64,000 bases of DNA from Symbiodinium natans. Lineage: Eukaryota > Sar > Dinophyceae > Suessiales > Symbiodiniaceae. Of this stretch, positions 34,201 to 45,749 are shown piece by piece (positions within the stretch are counted from its first letter, which is position 1; every line of letters begins with the position of its first letter). The stretch is from NCBI GenBank assembly GCA_905221605.1, contig CAJNDS010000291.1, positions 604,589 through 668,588 on the forward strand, written 5' to 3'. The notes under the pieces were generated by a model. That model was not told the DNA's origin. It did no database searches and saw only the letters and a list, made by a program, of their open reading frames with translations. The position numbers and the translations under genes are program-made.

Positions 34201-34371
34201 ATGAACAGCAACACCACAGAACATTGTGCAATGTTTCAGTGCAGCATTGATCTGATGTGCATTTGTAGCGTCATGCAGGCATGCAAAGCACTGCCACAGA
34301 GTGGAGAACAGGGTTTGCCGAGCTCAAAAAGCATACCAATATAACAGCATATCAACCTTTCCCATCTGCAA

Positions 34372-34471
34372 NNNNNNNNNNNNNNNNNNNNNNNNNNNNN
34401 NNNNNNNNNNNNNNNNNNNNNNNNNNNNNNNNNNNNNNNNNNNNNNNNNNNNNNNNNNNNNNNNNNNNNNN
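34372..34471. other. Assembly gap, 100 N
   Basis: Exactly 100 N: a scaffold placeholder of unknown true size, directly followed by 52 G. Confidence 0.99.

Positions 34472-34523
<52 letters not shown>
34472..34523. repeat. 52-bp poly-G adjoining the gap
   Basis: Uninterrupted G run touching the N gap. Either a real homopolymer that broke the assembly or a low-signal sequencing artefact. Confidence 0.9.
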
Positions 34524-34907
34524 CGACTTGTGTGCGCGCACACATGCGTAAGCGCCACGTGTGCCCACTCAAGCTCTGTGAGCGATAAAACATGTGTCCT
34601 TCACGGTGCCCTCGCCCTGGCATGTCAGCCTAAGCAGACCGGGAAAGTCACACTCTCAACCTTTACATTTGCAGGCGTGGGGAACTAGGGCTTCGGGTTG
34701 AAGTTCAGGGCTTTCGGTCAGGGAGTTGGGACGCGCCAAACTTTTTGAAAAACTCTGCGTCCAACCTTACATTGACGATTCCCTGCAGCCGCCAACATAT
34801 CTAAAAGGCTGAGCGCGAATCACCTCGTGATCACCTGCTCTCCATGCCAAAAGCATCTTTGCTGAGTGTACTCCAGCGCTCTCAGGGTATAGCTGGGAGG
34901 GAGGGGG

Positions 34908-34992
34908 AAGTGGGGGGCAAGGTGGGGGGGAAGGTGGGGGGGAAGGTGGGGGGGAAGGTGGGGGGGAAGGTGGGGGGGAAGGTGGGGGGGAA
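34908..34992. repeat. (GGTGGGGGGGAA)n, about seven copies
   Basis: A 12-bp G-rich unit repeated head to tail; G-quadruplex-prone by sequence. The Pro-rich minus-strand frame is an artefact. Confidence 0.9.
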
Positions 34993-35224
34993 CACAATGC
35001 GTCACAATGCGTCCATCTCATGACTCTCCAGGGATCCCATGTGGCACAAGCCCGCTGCCGACACATGAACGGGACAGCTGCACCTGGCAGTTCAGCAAAG
35101 CTTGCACCCATCCTCCATGAACTAAAAAACACCCCCCAAAAAACAAGTCCTCTCATAAGGATGCTTCAATGTCCCTGAAGACATCCCTGCAAATTATGCA
35201 AGCATGCCCAAGCTCTGCTGTCGT

Positions 35225-35310
35225 GCTGTCCCCACCTGCATCCCGCCGCGCTCCCGGAGTATCCACGAGGTCCACGATGTGGGCAATGGCTGCCAGAATC
35301 TGAGATCACA
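35225..35310 (-). CDS. Unassigned helical exon
   Basis: After a CTCAG acceptor the minus strand reads ILAAIAHIVDLVDTPGA, a hydrophobic helix as in ARM/HEAT repeats. It may be a further exon of an armadillo-type gene. Confidence 0.3.
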
Positions 35311-35810
35311 GGCTGCTTCAATTGCCACAGGTTGAGCTGCTCTCGCTAGAGACCCTCTGGGAGCCTACAGCCCCACCACCAAACACATCCTGGACTGCAG
35401 CCAAGCCACCCAAACAGGGGCATCGTTTTCAGCCGAGCCCAGGACCTGCCCATTGCAAGGCACGACATGAAGGCCACCCAACGTCAAGGTGTGTGAGCAG
35501 CAGCCAACTTTTGATGCGGGAAGTCCCAGTCTGAACTTTGCTCGCCTCGAAGGTGGCGTCCTCGCCCCTTGATTCACATGCCTGTGAGGCGATGTCTGGT
35601 AAACATGTGCTTCTTCCTTTTGCCTTCCCATGTCTTCCCGCTGGCAACACTTCCACCGCACACGCACCTCTTTCAGCTGCGATGCGAGCAGGCCTTAGTT
35701 TCGCATGGTTGCCGTTCTCTAGCCTTGCATGCAGCATGTTGCAGAAGGCCCCTAAACTGCGAATCTTGCAAGAAGTGCAGGTCAGGACTTGCACTTACAC
35801 GGTCCTAGAA

Positions 35811-35922
35811 TCCAAGCCTCATGGATGGTTGGACTCCGACACGCGCATCTGCTTCCGAGCTGCTCAGCGCACCGAGCCGCGCAGCCTCCACTGCTGCAGC
35901 TTTGGAGCCGGCAGTGAGATTC
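35811..35922 (-). CDS. Unassigned alanine-rich exon
   Basis: Minus-strand reading AGSKAAAVEAARLGALSSSE, then ADARVGVQPSMRLG. Protein-like helix, no family recognised. Confidence 0.35.
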
Positions 35923-36029
35923 CTTGAAAAGTCGCCCCAATCACTGCTGAGCATGCTGACGTCGATGAGCTTTTTTTAATATGTTGAAATTCTTGCCAAC
36001 CTTTTGTGGGCCAGCTGCATGTCCTTCTT

Positions 36030-36130
36030 CTGCTGGCTCGTCCGTGCCGCGACCACTACTGCGACCACTACTGCGACCACTACTGCTTCTCCTGCTCCTA
36101 CTGCTACTACTGCTGCTGCTGCTTGTGGCC
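36030..36130. repeat. (CTACTG)/(CTGCGACCACTA) trinucleotide-type repeats
   Basis: Three copies of gcgaccactact followed by imperfect (ctgctact)n. Confidence 0.85.
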
Positions 36131-36139
36131 GCAGCAACG

Positions 36140-39100
36140 GACTTCATTTACGCTTGCGACAGTCGGGCGATTTCTCGGCTGCACACCCTGGCAGGTCTAG
36201 AACATGTCATCCATGCAAATTCAACACCTTTTGAGACTTGCAGAGCTCGAGTTTCTTCCCCCATTAATCTAGATTTCGCGATCCTGGACCTCGAAGAAAC
36301 GGAAAACAAATAACCAACTAGATGCAGCTGGCAACAGAACGATCTGTGTGAGTTGAGCGGCTTGTCAAGTTTTAACAGTTGACATATAAGGCCGCACACA
36401 AGGGAACATTTGTACGTCGCTTGAACATCACTATGCTGCACTGACCGGTGAGCGCCAGTTACTCTAGTTTGGTCTATTTTCCATGATGGTCGAACACCCC
36501 CAATCTTCGGTGCATGCTTTGCATGGGTAGCAAAATAAATAACAGTGCTCGCCAGGGACTGGCATCGGCGAGCGTTGCCTAACAACTCATCGCAGCCAAA
36601 GGCTCTTGCCAGGAAAATTGTGGGTAGCGCCAACACTTAAAGAACAACGGTCACATTTACTGTCTCCTAAGCAATACTCGGAACGGTGCAGGGAGAATGC
36701 AGCAACGGGAAAGGCGCACGTCTTCTTGGGGGGTTTAGCATCTGGACTGCACGAGCCTACTTGACAGAGAGAGCAAGAGAGACAGAAGCAACAAGGCAAA
36801 AGGTTAGGGAAACGGCCTTTCTCTGCATTGCAGTGACAGTCTGCTGCACACGTTGTCACGGATGTATTCCCACCGCCTTTATCGACACTTATACTAGGGA
36901 CGCGCAGTTTCTTTGCTCCACTTGTTGTTTCGGTACCTTGACTTTTCAACTCTCAGCTCACCAGCCACTCAATGCCTCTCGCCTGACCCCCATCAGTCCT
37001 AGCATTCAGAATGGTTCTTGCAATGCACAACATTGCGGGCCAGTCCTTCACGAGCAATTGTGCAACTGAGGCCCCTGGCGCCAGGGCACCTGCGGCTACA
37101 TCCCGGGCCTCCGCGGAGCGGAGCAGGGTGACCTTACAAAGCCGAAGCAATTGAGAGCACGAGAGCGCAGCAAACGAAAGGCTTTGGGAGTGTGGTGCTG
37201 TCTGTGCTGTCTGTGCTGTCTGTGCTGTCTGTGCTGTCTGTGCTGTCTGTGCTGTCTTCGCTAGTCACCTAGCAGCGTTCTCTGGCACTCGCAGCATAGG
37301 TTTGGAAAGTATCTTCCACAGGCGAGTGCGATAGACCATCATTTTCATCGGTCATACTCCAACCCTACATGCACATCATCCAAGCAACTGAAACAGTCAA
37401 GCTGCAAACGAAGGTGTCTTTTCTCAAAAAACAAAGCAAGGCATCCCGATCCCACAAGCGTGGGCCCAACCCTGGAGCAAGTTTTGAGTCCCACAAGCCT
37501 CCCAGCCGTGAACTTGGACCCTTGTCATGATGTCAGCCATTCTTCGAGGATCCTTCCGAAAAGCAAGAACTCAACTGAAGCACCTCAACTGAAACTCAAC
37601 TGAATGATCCTCAGTATGTCGGGAAAGCCTCTGGGCCCTCTTGGGACATCTCGGGACCCCGACCAGTTTTGGCAGGATGCCCTTCTTGAGCAGCTTGTCA
37701 CCTCAAGGCAGACAGGGAGAGGAGGTTGCCAAATACCCCCCCCCTAACAATGGTGAGTCATCCTGCTTAAACAAAATCTGCCACGGGCCAAGCTGCGGTC
37801 TTTTGCCACGGGTGCGAGGTTCAGAAGGCCTCGAGAAGCCTCTTTGGCCTCAGCTCTTGTTTCCCCATTCCCCAAGATTGGCCATGCATATACAGACAGC
37901 AAACACGTCTGTTTTTGAGACATCACGTCAACCTAAAAGACATGCCAAACCTTCATGAATGCTCACATGTATGAAGAAAGGTGTAGGTAGGTCTAGGATT
38001 TAGGGTCGTAGTGGGTTGGGCCCCTTTCTGCCTCATGTACACTTTTGGGTTTAGGGCTGAAAGCGTTGGCTTGAGGATTTCGGGCTTGAAGTAGCAGCTG
38101 ACAGCTGAGGAATTCATGTGACAGGCAGCCTCTTTAAGGGGCTTGCTTTGAGGTGCTGGGTTTAGACGAAGTTTGGGTTCACCTAGGAGCCTGGAGCGTT
38201 AGAGAAGCTTACGCCTGGAGACCACAGTCTGGGCTCGCAACGAGGCTGCCCTGGTCCTGGGTAGGGGATGCAATACTTCGGGTGACGGGTAATCTCAGTG
38301 AAGCTGTGCTGCGCTGTGCTGGGACCGGGACTGTCAATGCCAGAAGTGCCTGCCATGTCCGACAGCAACGTTCCCGCGCGTGGTACGGAAGGCATGTACA
38401 CAAGTCAGGACATGCAGAAAACATCGGCAGGGGTGGGTGTTAAGCACTTTGGGAAAACTATGTCTATTTTGGGGGGCCAGGCTTTCAGACTACATAGTAG
38501 GTTTGAAATGACTGTCATCGTAGTTTGGGGGGATATATGTGGGATTTGAAGCCCGGGTCATGGGTGTTATGTTAAGGGTCTAGCTTACAGGGTAACGCTG
38601 CAAAATGCCAGCGTTTGGGGATAAAACGCTGTAAATAGCAGTCTGTTGGGCATGGTCGCGAAGGCATGGACGCTTGTGACAGATTTTCTTGTTCCACATC
38701 CTTGTGCATTATGTTGTACAAAGAAGCGAAAGCACTGTAAAGACCGGCGTTTTGGGCATGGACGCGGTATGAATGACGTTCTTATCCCCCCCACCCCCCA
38801 CCCCCCCCCCCCTTCCCCGCCCCCACCCCCAACCCCCCCAGCCCCCACCCCCCCCCCGAATGTGCTCGAAAGCACGCGCGCGGGAACGCACCCCAGTACT
38901 ACTTAGAGACCAAGCCTCGCTTGTTCCTCCCTTCGGCTTGGATATGGCTAGCCATGTTCCAGAACATAGCTCGGAAATGCTTGGAAGTGCTTTTTCCTGA
39001 CAACGTAACCCCGACCGTTGGCTAACGCCAAGACCGCCAGCTGGGTAGTATGAACCAGATATTGAACCAGATCGCAAAAGGTCAGATCGCAGGTGGCGCG

Positions 39101-39800
39101 AACCGGCATCTCCCGTTGGCCTCTGGGGCCCCAGATGCTGCCACCGAGACGCGCGAAGCCTGTCCGGTGACGCAAAGGATCCCCCCCCCCTCCCTCAAGA
39201 CCACGAAATCCAAAAATGCGTAAAGCCATGCTGCACTGCCTCTCGCGAAGCGAGTAGCGCAATCGCCCGAGCCAGGTGCCGTCCTCGAGTGTCGAGCGCA
39301 GAGCGCAGAGGGGAGCAGCTGAGGTGCCGAGCTAAGGATGCTCAGGACGAGCATCAGATTATCAAGATCCAGGCCTGCTTGAACATTCGCAGCCTTATTC
39401 CCCGGCGTCAAACACCCTCGATGCTGAACTTGGTGCGTGGCGCGTGTTTGTCTCGAGTGGCTGCTTCTTGTTCGTGAGTAGAAAGGCAAGCCTGTGCGAA
39501 GCCACGAGATGCCACCAAGAGATCATGCCTGTGCCACTTTGACGACAACTTTGAGCCAGGGCAGAGCAATCCAAAAGCCCTTCAAGCAATGTCTCTGTGA
39601 CGGAGTGGAGTCAGGCCCATGGGCTTAAGACCCATCCTTCTTGGCAAGTCCGGGATCTCGAGGAAAACCTGCCAAGGCGGACAGAGAAACCAGATCACTG
39701 CTCCTTCCTCAACGAAATGAGCACGTTTTGCACCACGAGGTCATGGGGACGTGAAAGAATCTTGAAGTGAATATGCCGAAAGACTGCAAACAGGCTGGAA
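36140..39800. other. Stretch without a confident gene
   Basis: Holds a 9-bp tandem array (gtgctgtct, about seven copies) at 37193-37256, a C-rich tract at 38785-38860 and scattered TTTAGGG-like words. A minus-strand frame around 39320-39400 (AANVQAGLDLDNLMLVLSIL) is protein-like but unplaced. Confidence 0.4.
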
Positions 39801-39842
39801 ACTCGTGCGCCAAACCGATGCCCCTTGCAACCCGTGTCGTGC

Positions 39843-42800
39843 CTTTGCTACACTCTCCGGGCTATCTTCCAGGAGGTTGGCCAGGCCGACAGCGGCCTGT
39901 TCCTTGAGGGCCTCAGTCGCAAAGTGGGCCACAACCCTTGTCCGACAGAGTGGTACGCATGACAACCCAGGACATGCGAGAGCCGCGTCCCTCGCCGTTC
40001 CGTGGGGGGGGAGTGGGGGGAGATGTACCAATCAGGGTTTATCCAGCAACCTGGCTTCTAATCCGAAAGTGCACTGCCCTCAGGGTCTAAGCCGGATCTG
40101 TAGAACTCTCGATGGCTGTGACCATGGGCTTCAGCAGACCGGCCCGCAGCAACCTCTGCCATGTAGGGGGACACACACACACACGTCCTTTAACAGTTCA
40201 TACAAGCACCGCATGCAAGCGTAGGAACAGCGCTACACACGGCGTAAGCATTCAGGATCAGGAAAGCTTTTGGGGGGGGGACTGACAAGCTGGCAGCTTG
40301 CCACATGTTAATCTGTCGCACCCTGGGCGTTACGACGTTTGAGCCCTGGAGTGCCATGGAGTGCCATGGGAGCGCCTGGCTTTCGCGGAGCTCTGGGCTG
40401 CAAGGTTGGCTGCCAAGGCCAGTGCAGCCATGCGGCCCCTGACACATCGGGGCTGAAACCCCCCATATATACATATACATATATATATATATATACATAT
40501 ACAGATATGTATATATATACATATATATATATACATATACATATATACATGTTAGTATCAGAAATACATACATATATAGATGTTAGCATCAGAAAGCGAC
40601 TTTGACAAAAACAACAAGCTGAGGAGCCCCCCCTTCTTGGAGCCTTGGAGGTTGGTCTTCGTGCGGCTTCAGCACGTCCACCACTCTCTGGATCGGGGTC
40701 CTCTGACATGAAAGGTCTGCCAGGAAGAAACAGCTTTTTCTCGCTCCGTTCCTTTTCTTTCTCAGGGGAGGAGGGCTCACAAAGGGTTCAGGAAAGGGGG
40801 GGGGGTTGAGGGATCTCTAGGGTAGTGAGAGGAAGATGCCCTCCACTGCCAGAAGAAGTTCGAGCCGAAGCTTGGGGGGGGGGGGGAGTGTTAAAACTGT
40901 TACAGCAAACCCCAAAAAAAGTTGGAACATTCTTTTCCCCATACCACGATCGGTATACGAAAGGGAATCCCAGCTTTAATCATCCTGAAACCATGTTCCA
41001 ACTTTCTGGAGCTTACTGTAGATTTTGACACAGGTAGACATGAGCTTGGTCTTTCTCAGCACAACTCCACAGCCAAGAAGCATGTGGTAGATTTCCACTG
41101 CCAACTCCGGCATCTGCCAGCACAAGTTGGCCAACAGGCCGAAAACCTCGGTGTATTCGTGCCCTTTATATCTTTACATCATACCAGAGCCATATTAGAG
41201 CCAGCCCACGCATCACAGAAGAACACGCACTCGCCCAGTCGAATGCAAAGACAGAACCATACAGAACTACCTCTCGTTGAGACCCTGCCTGTGCCGGTCG
41301 TACCTTAGAAGCATGCAAGGGTAAGGATCGGCTGTGGATATGGCTCAACCTCCTACCATCAGAGAATGCCGCTTGCCGAACCTTAGGCCGATCTGGGAGG
41401 CGAGCAGATGACTGGAGCAACTTGGAAAGCACCTGGCTTCTGATTGAAGACTGGTGAAGCCAGCAGAAGAAAAGGAGCGCCATGGGAGGACCACTTTGAA
41501 GGCACTCCATCAAGCTCGGTTCGCTGCGAGATCACTACTGCTTGATGCTGTCTTTGGTTCCAGATTCGGTAGGGGCAGGCACCTGGAGAATCCCGGCGTC
41601 CACAGCAGTCTGGGCAGCCTCGGCGAGCGAAGTCACTCTGGGTAAATACCCCCACTCAACAACCCCACCAGTTGGGGGGACATGCTTTCCATTTTGGGAT
41701 GGGTATTCTAAGCTTTTTGGTTGGGCATCTTTATTACTACGTTCCAGGATGCTGCTCCAATTCCTACTATCATACCCGCGTGCACCCTCCCGAAGCCCTG
41801 AAGCAGGAAGCTTCAAACAGCTTGGCATGGGGGACCACCTGAAGTTTGCGAAACCCTCAACCCGAAACCCTAACCCCTAAACCCTAAACCCTAAACCCTA
41901 ACCCCTCAACCCTTAACCCTTAAACCCTAAACCCTAAACCCTAAACCCTGGGCCTCCCGGCCATGGGCCCTGAGGTGGCAATGATGTTCGCCAGGGCGGC
42001 TGCGGCGTTTTCGGCCCCAAGGAGGCTGGGCGGCTCGCCTCGAAGACTCGAAGCAGAGTTTAGGGTTTAGGGTTTAGGGTTTCGGGTTTGCTGTGATAGG
42101 GCGTAGAGGCTGTGAAGGTTAGGCTTTGGAACAAGCTCGAAAGCTTCGTGAGGCGCGAAAAGCAGCTTTGGCCCGATTGTGGAAGGCCACCTAACACTTT
42201 TCTCCCACCCCGCGCCGTCCGAGGCGGCAAAGCCACCCAAACCTATTCCTTTTGGCCTAAACTCAAGCCAACTGCTTACTTTCCATAAAACTTCTTCATT
42301 CCGTCACGGTGGTCGCAAAGGCAACCTCCACAGGCAGGAGTGCAGAGAGGCCCAGGTGGAGAAGGCCCACAAGGTCCAGACCCAAAGAGGCGGAAGGTGA
42401 GGGCAAAGTGGGGCCCTGGGGTTAGGTATAGCAAAACGGCTGGGGGCCCCTGCTCCCAACCATGGGATGGCAGCAAAGGGCTCGGGCCTGCTCACCAGAT
42501 TTTCAGGACTTTGCGGGAAGACATCAATGGTGCGGGGTTTGGGGTCCTCATTAACTTACGCCCTTGGTCTAAGCGTAGCCAGGCACTCCCGTCTACCGGG
42601 AGGCTTTGCCCTGCCTCACCGTTCTGTGAAGATGCTCGGTCGGGGACCTCAGTCGAAGCCTCGAGCGCCCATGCAAATTTAGGGTTTAGGGTTTAGGGTT
42701 TAGGGTTTAGGGTTTAGGGTTTAGGGTTTAGGGTTTAGGGTTTAGGGTTTAGGGTTTAGGGTTTAGGGTTTAGGGTTTAGGGTTTAGGCTTCAGGGTTCA

Positions 42801-44886
42801 GGGTTCAGGGTTTAGGCTTCAGGGTTCAGGGTTCAGGGTTTAGGGTTTAGGGTTTTAGGTTTTTGGTGTTTTTTTTAACCCCAATGGGTTTAGGGTTTAG
42901 GGTTTAGGGTTTAGGGTTTAGGGTTTAGGGTTTAGGGTTTAGGGTTTAGGGTTTAGGGTTTAGGGTTTAGGGTTTTTCAGGTTTAGGGTTTAGGGTTTAG
43001 GGTTTAGGGTTTAGGGTTTAGGGTTTAGGGTTTAGGGTTTAGGGTTTAGGGTTTAGGGTTTAGGGTTTAGGGTTTAGGGTTTAGGGTATGCTCCGGGAGT
43101 TGTCAGCATCTTTCCACAAAGGGTTCATTCAGCCCTGCTTTCCATGCGCATAATCTGGGCTGAATGGCTCGCTGATATCTGATACTACTCATAGGCGCTG
43201 AGACGAACACCTTCCGGAGACACCTCCAGAAAGTGCATCAGGCGCGGAATGGCCATGGAGCGGTAGACTGCCTCCCGCATCCCCCATAAATCCCTCGTCC
43301 ACCCCCTGCCATAGTCAGCTCGGTCACAAGCCCTTCCAGCTCGGAAAGTCGGAAAGGTTAAGATGTGCAAAGCATACTAACACATACTCTAACGCATATT
43401 CTGTCCTTCCGGCAGTTCTCCCCATGACCACTTAGAAGGTTGGCCAGTGCCGCAGCCGCCCGCTCACGGACCTCGAAACTGCACCCTAAAGCCCCTTTGG
43501 ATGCACTTAGGCCACTGGGCGCATAAGCTTCGCTCAAGAGTGCGTGGTCCCAGGCAGCGGACCGCTAGCGAATGGCAATCCTCGAGGTAACCACACAGCA
43601 CCTGCACCCACGACAGAGCTTCCAACACCTTTGATTTGACCTCAATATACCTGAGTCATCCTGAATTAGCTCCGTCGGCCTCCACAGCGCCGTTGGCACC
43701 GATGGCCTCTTGAGCACCTTGTGCTAGAACCCGATTTGCAAAGAACGTCTCGTCACCGAAGCATCCTTGAAAAGCTTCTTCCGTGCAGGCCTCCGGCCAT
43801 CAGCAAGGATGTCAGGGCACCCAAAGCATTGATGAGCACCTGCTGGGAAGATTCTCCAAGGACCGAAGTACCAGCATTACCACATCGAGACTTCTCGAGA
43901 CTGCCCAAAGCGCTCGAGATATTTGCCACGGCCCCGGGGCCGAGGGCGTGCGAAGGTTCTCTGCAGTCACCCCTTCCCTTTTCCCTGCGTTTTGGGGAGT
44001 TGTCCACTGTCCACCCTGGCCTAGGGAGACGGGACTAGGGACAAGGGACAACCTGAGACTTTTCTTGGCCAGCTTGGATTGCACCCTGCAGCGACCTGCG
44101 GCGCGGCAACATGCATACCCCTTGAACCCGGCAAGCCGACTGTGCAGATTGGGCCGAGCCCGGGCCGGGGCGGTCGATATGCCCCGGTATGCAGAGTGCA
44201 CAGTTACGTGAGAAGTACTTGACGCAGTGCAGTCGCAACCTCTTCATCCAGCGTGGCCTCACATGGGCGGAACAAGTGTAGCGGCTGGGGTCCTGCTGCG
44301 CGCCACAGATTCTTTTCCTGCGAGAGCTTGATAAACCTCCTGAAGCTGCTGGGTCCCAGGCCGAAAGGATTGGCAACAGGACCTCGTCCGCACTTCGAGT
44401 TGGCAGCTCGTATGAAGTACTTACGTGATCGGAGGATATCAGAGGGAATGGCCCGAGACTTGGGGGCTGCGAGATTGTAAGATGTCTTTACATGTCTCAG
44501 AATGCCTGAGCAGACTAGGCTCCGCGCCGCGGCCGCGCCCTCGCGGAAGGCGATGGCAGCGTGATCGCGTTGCCCGACCTGCGGTGCGCTCTCAGAGCAT
44601 GAGATTCATGATGGTTCATGTGTCCCAACATTGCCACAACTTGCCTGGATGTTCCAAAGGGCGTAGGAAGCCTCTTTGGCAGCACCCTGCGAATTGACAC
44701 GGCACGGAGCTTTTTCAAATTTCTTGCTTGCCCCAGTTGAAGCTTCGAGGTCTATCGGGCAGAGAGCGTTCCGACGCCGGGACAAACAACGGAGCTCTTC
44801 CTTCCTTGCTTGTTGAGCAGCCTGTCCTCTCACCCTGCCTCGGCGCGCCGCCCAAGCAGGCGCACCAGGGACCTGTCGTTGTAAAT
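39843..44886 (-). CDS. Armadillo-repeat protein, many short exons
   Basis: Recurrent ARM helices on one strand: about 44835-44886 (RSLVRLLGRRAEAG), 44645-44686 (GAAKEASYALWNIQ), about 43770-43950 (VANISSALGSLEKSRC and QQVLINALGALTSLLMAGG), 43680-43706 (AIGANGAVE), 43406-43471 (VRERAAAALANLLSGHGENC), 43197-43271 (AIPRLMHFLEVSPEGVRLS), about 41954-42022 (LGAENAAAALANIIATSG) and 39843-39911 (ALKEQAAVGLANLLEDSPES). The recurring core A(A/V)xALANLLxxxxEN with G-AI-LxxL is the ARM consensus of the Vac8/beta-catenin type, so this is a scaffold or adaptor rather than an enzyme. Exons at about 44218-44257 and 44300-44345 probably belong. Donors include GCAAGT at 44644. Introns carry the TTTAGGG arrays at 41.86-43.09 kb. 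Whether all exons form one transcript is inferred from strand, order and spacing. Confidence 0.78.
40464..40585. repeat. AT-rich (ATAC/ATAT)n tract
   Basis: Alternating atatatac and acatatac blocks with the near-duplicate words tgttagtatcagaaa and tgttagcatcagaaa at 40550 and 40580. Confidence 0.9.
41862..41950. repeat. CCCTAAA block within the ARM gene
   Basis: About ten units of CCCTAAA with CCCTAAC and CCCTTAA variants on the plus strand, next to the ARM exon at about 41954. Confidence 0.9.
42056..42092. repeat. Short TTTAGGG block, opposite orientation
   Basis: Four to five TTTAGGG units on the plus strand, about 100 bp from a CCCTAAA block. The two face each other across an ARM exon (about 41954-42022). 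Confidence 0.85.
42679..43088. repeat. Largest clean (TTTAGGG)n array
   Basis: About 400 bp of near-perfect TTTAGGG, interrupted at about 42785-42890 by TTCAGGG variants and by tttttttaaccccaatggg. It sits in an intron between ARM exons 43197-43271 and 41954-42022. Confidence 0.97.
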
Positions 44887-45423
44887 GTTAAGTTTCCTTG
44901 TCTCGACGCCTCGTAGCTTTTCACAAGAGTCTTAAGAGTCTTGAGAGGAATCTTGGAGCGCGAGCAATCTCTGTCAATGACACTCAACAAAGCCGTCGTG
45001 CAAATAGCCGCCCAAGTCCACCTGATTGCTCCAGCCCGGCCGGCGCGCGCCTCGAATCGAGCTGTCGGGACTTCTACTGGACAGGGAAAGTGTGAACGTC
45101 ATTGAACGTCAGCTGCCTGCACCACCGGGTGCCGATAGCAGATGCGGCCCAGCCTCGGCATCAAGTCATGCTTAGGGTTCGTCCTGTGCCACATTTGTAC
45201 GATGGCACATGCGCTTGCTGTGCCCGTTTTCTGCAATGACAGTGTCGGAGCAGAAAGGCAGTAGCTACCAAGCAAGCTTCACCTTTTTTCCCCGCTTTCA
45301 GCTTTGCCTGGCCACTTCCGGCAATGACAGCCTGTTCTGCTCTCAGCATTGCACTGAGGACAGCAGGAACTGTCCGGCCACAGGCCATGACACGGGCCAA
45401 GGGTAGCACGACTGCACCTAGAA

Positions 45424-45520
45424 ATTCACATGTTCCACCCTGCGGGATTTCTCCAGGATCAGCATCTGCCTGCTGAACTCCTGAGCTGTTGACTGCCGCG
45501 AGAGCTGCTCCGCAGATCGA
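45424..45520 (-). CDS. Charged helical exon after the membrane protein
   Basis: Minus-strand reading AEQLSRQSTAQEFSRQMLIL, then EKSRRVEHVNF. Likely the cytosolic continuation of the membrane protein at 45750-46898, whose last assigned segment is a similar charged helix (RQQRDLEELDRRSF). Confidence 0.45.
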
Positions 45521-45749
45521 ACCAAAGTGCCTTAAGACACATTGAGAGCAGGGCAAAGAATGGCAAAGAATACAAGAGAAGACTATGGGGGGGGGGCAGA
45601 CCATTCATAGGCCTGATGTCTCAGGATTGGCATGATTGGCCCAGTATTCTTGATGAACTCCAGCAGACTTCGCCAGGCTTTGGACTACTAGGTCTGACGA
45701 AGTGTGCCGCTTGGCGAATATATCTTGCAAGTGCAGCGTTTGCTTGGAG

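Noticed and set aside
32717-34204. 495-codon and other very long ORFs in all six frames
   Set aside because: They are produced by a 12-bp repeat, which keeps every frame open; no domain and no non-repeat coding sequence.
35225-35310. GTPase DTPG motif (IVDLVDTPG)
   Set aside because: No P-loop or NKxD motif nearby, and the segment reads as one hydrophobic helix.
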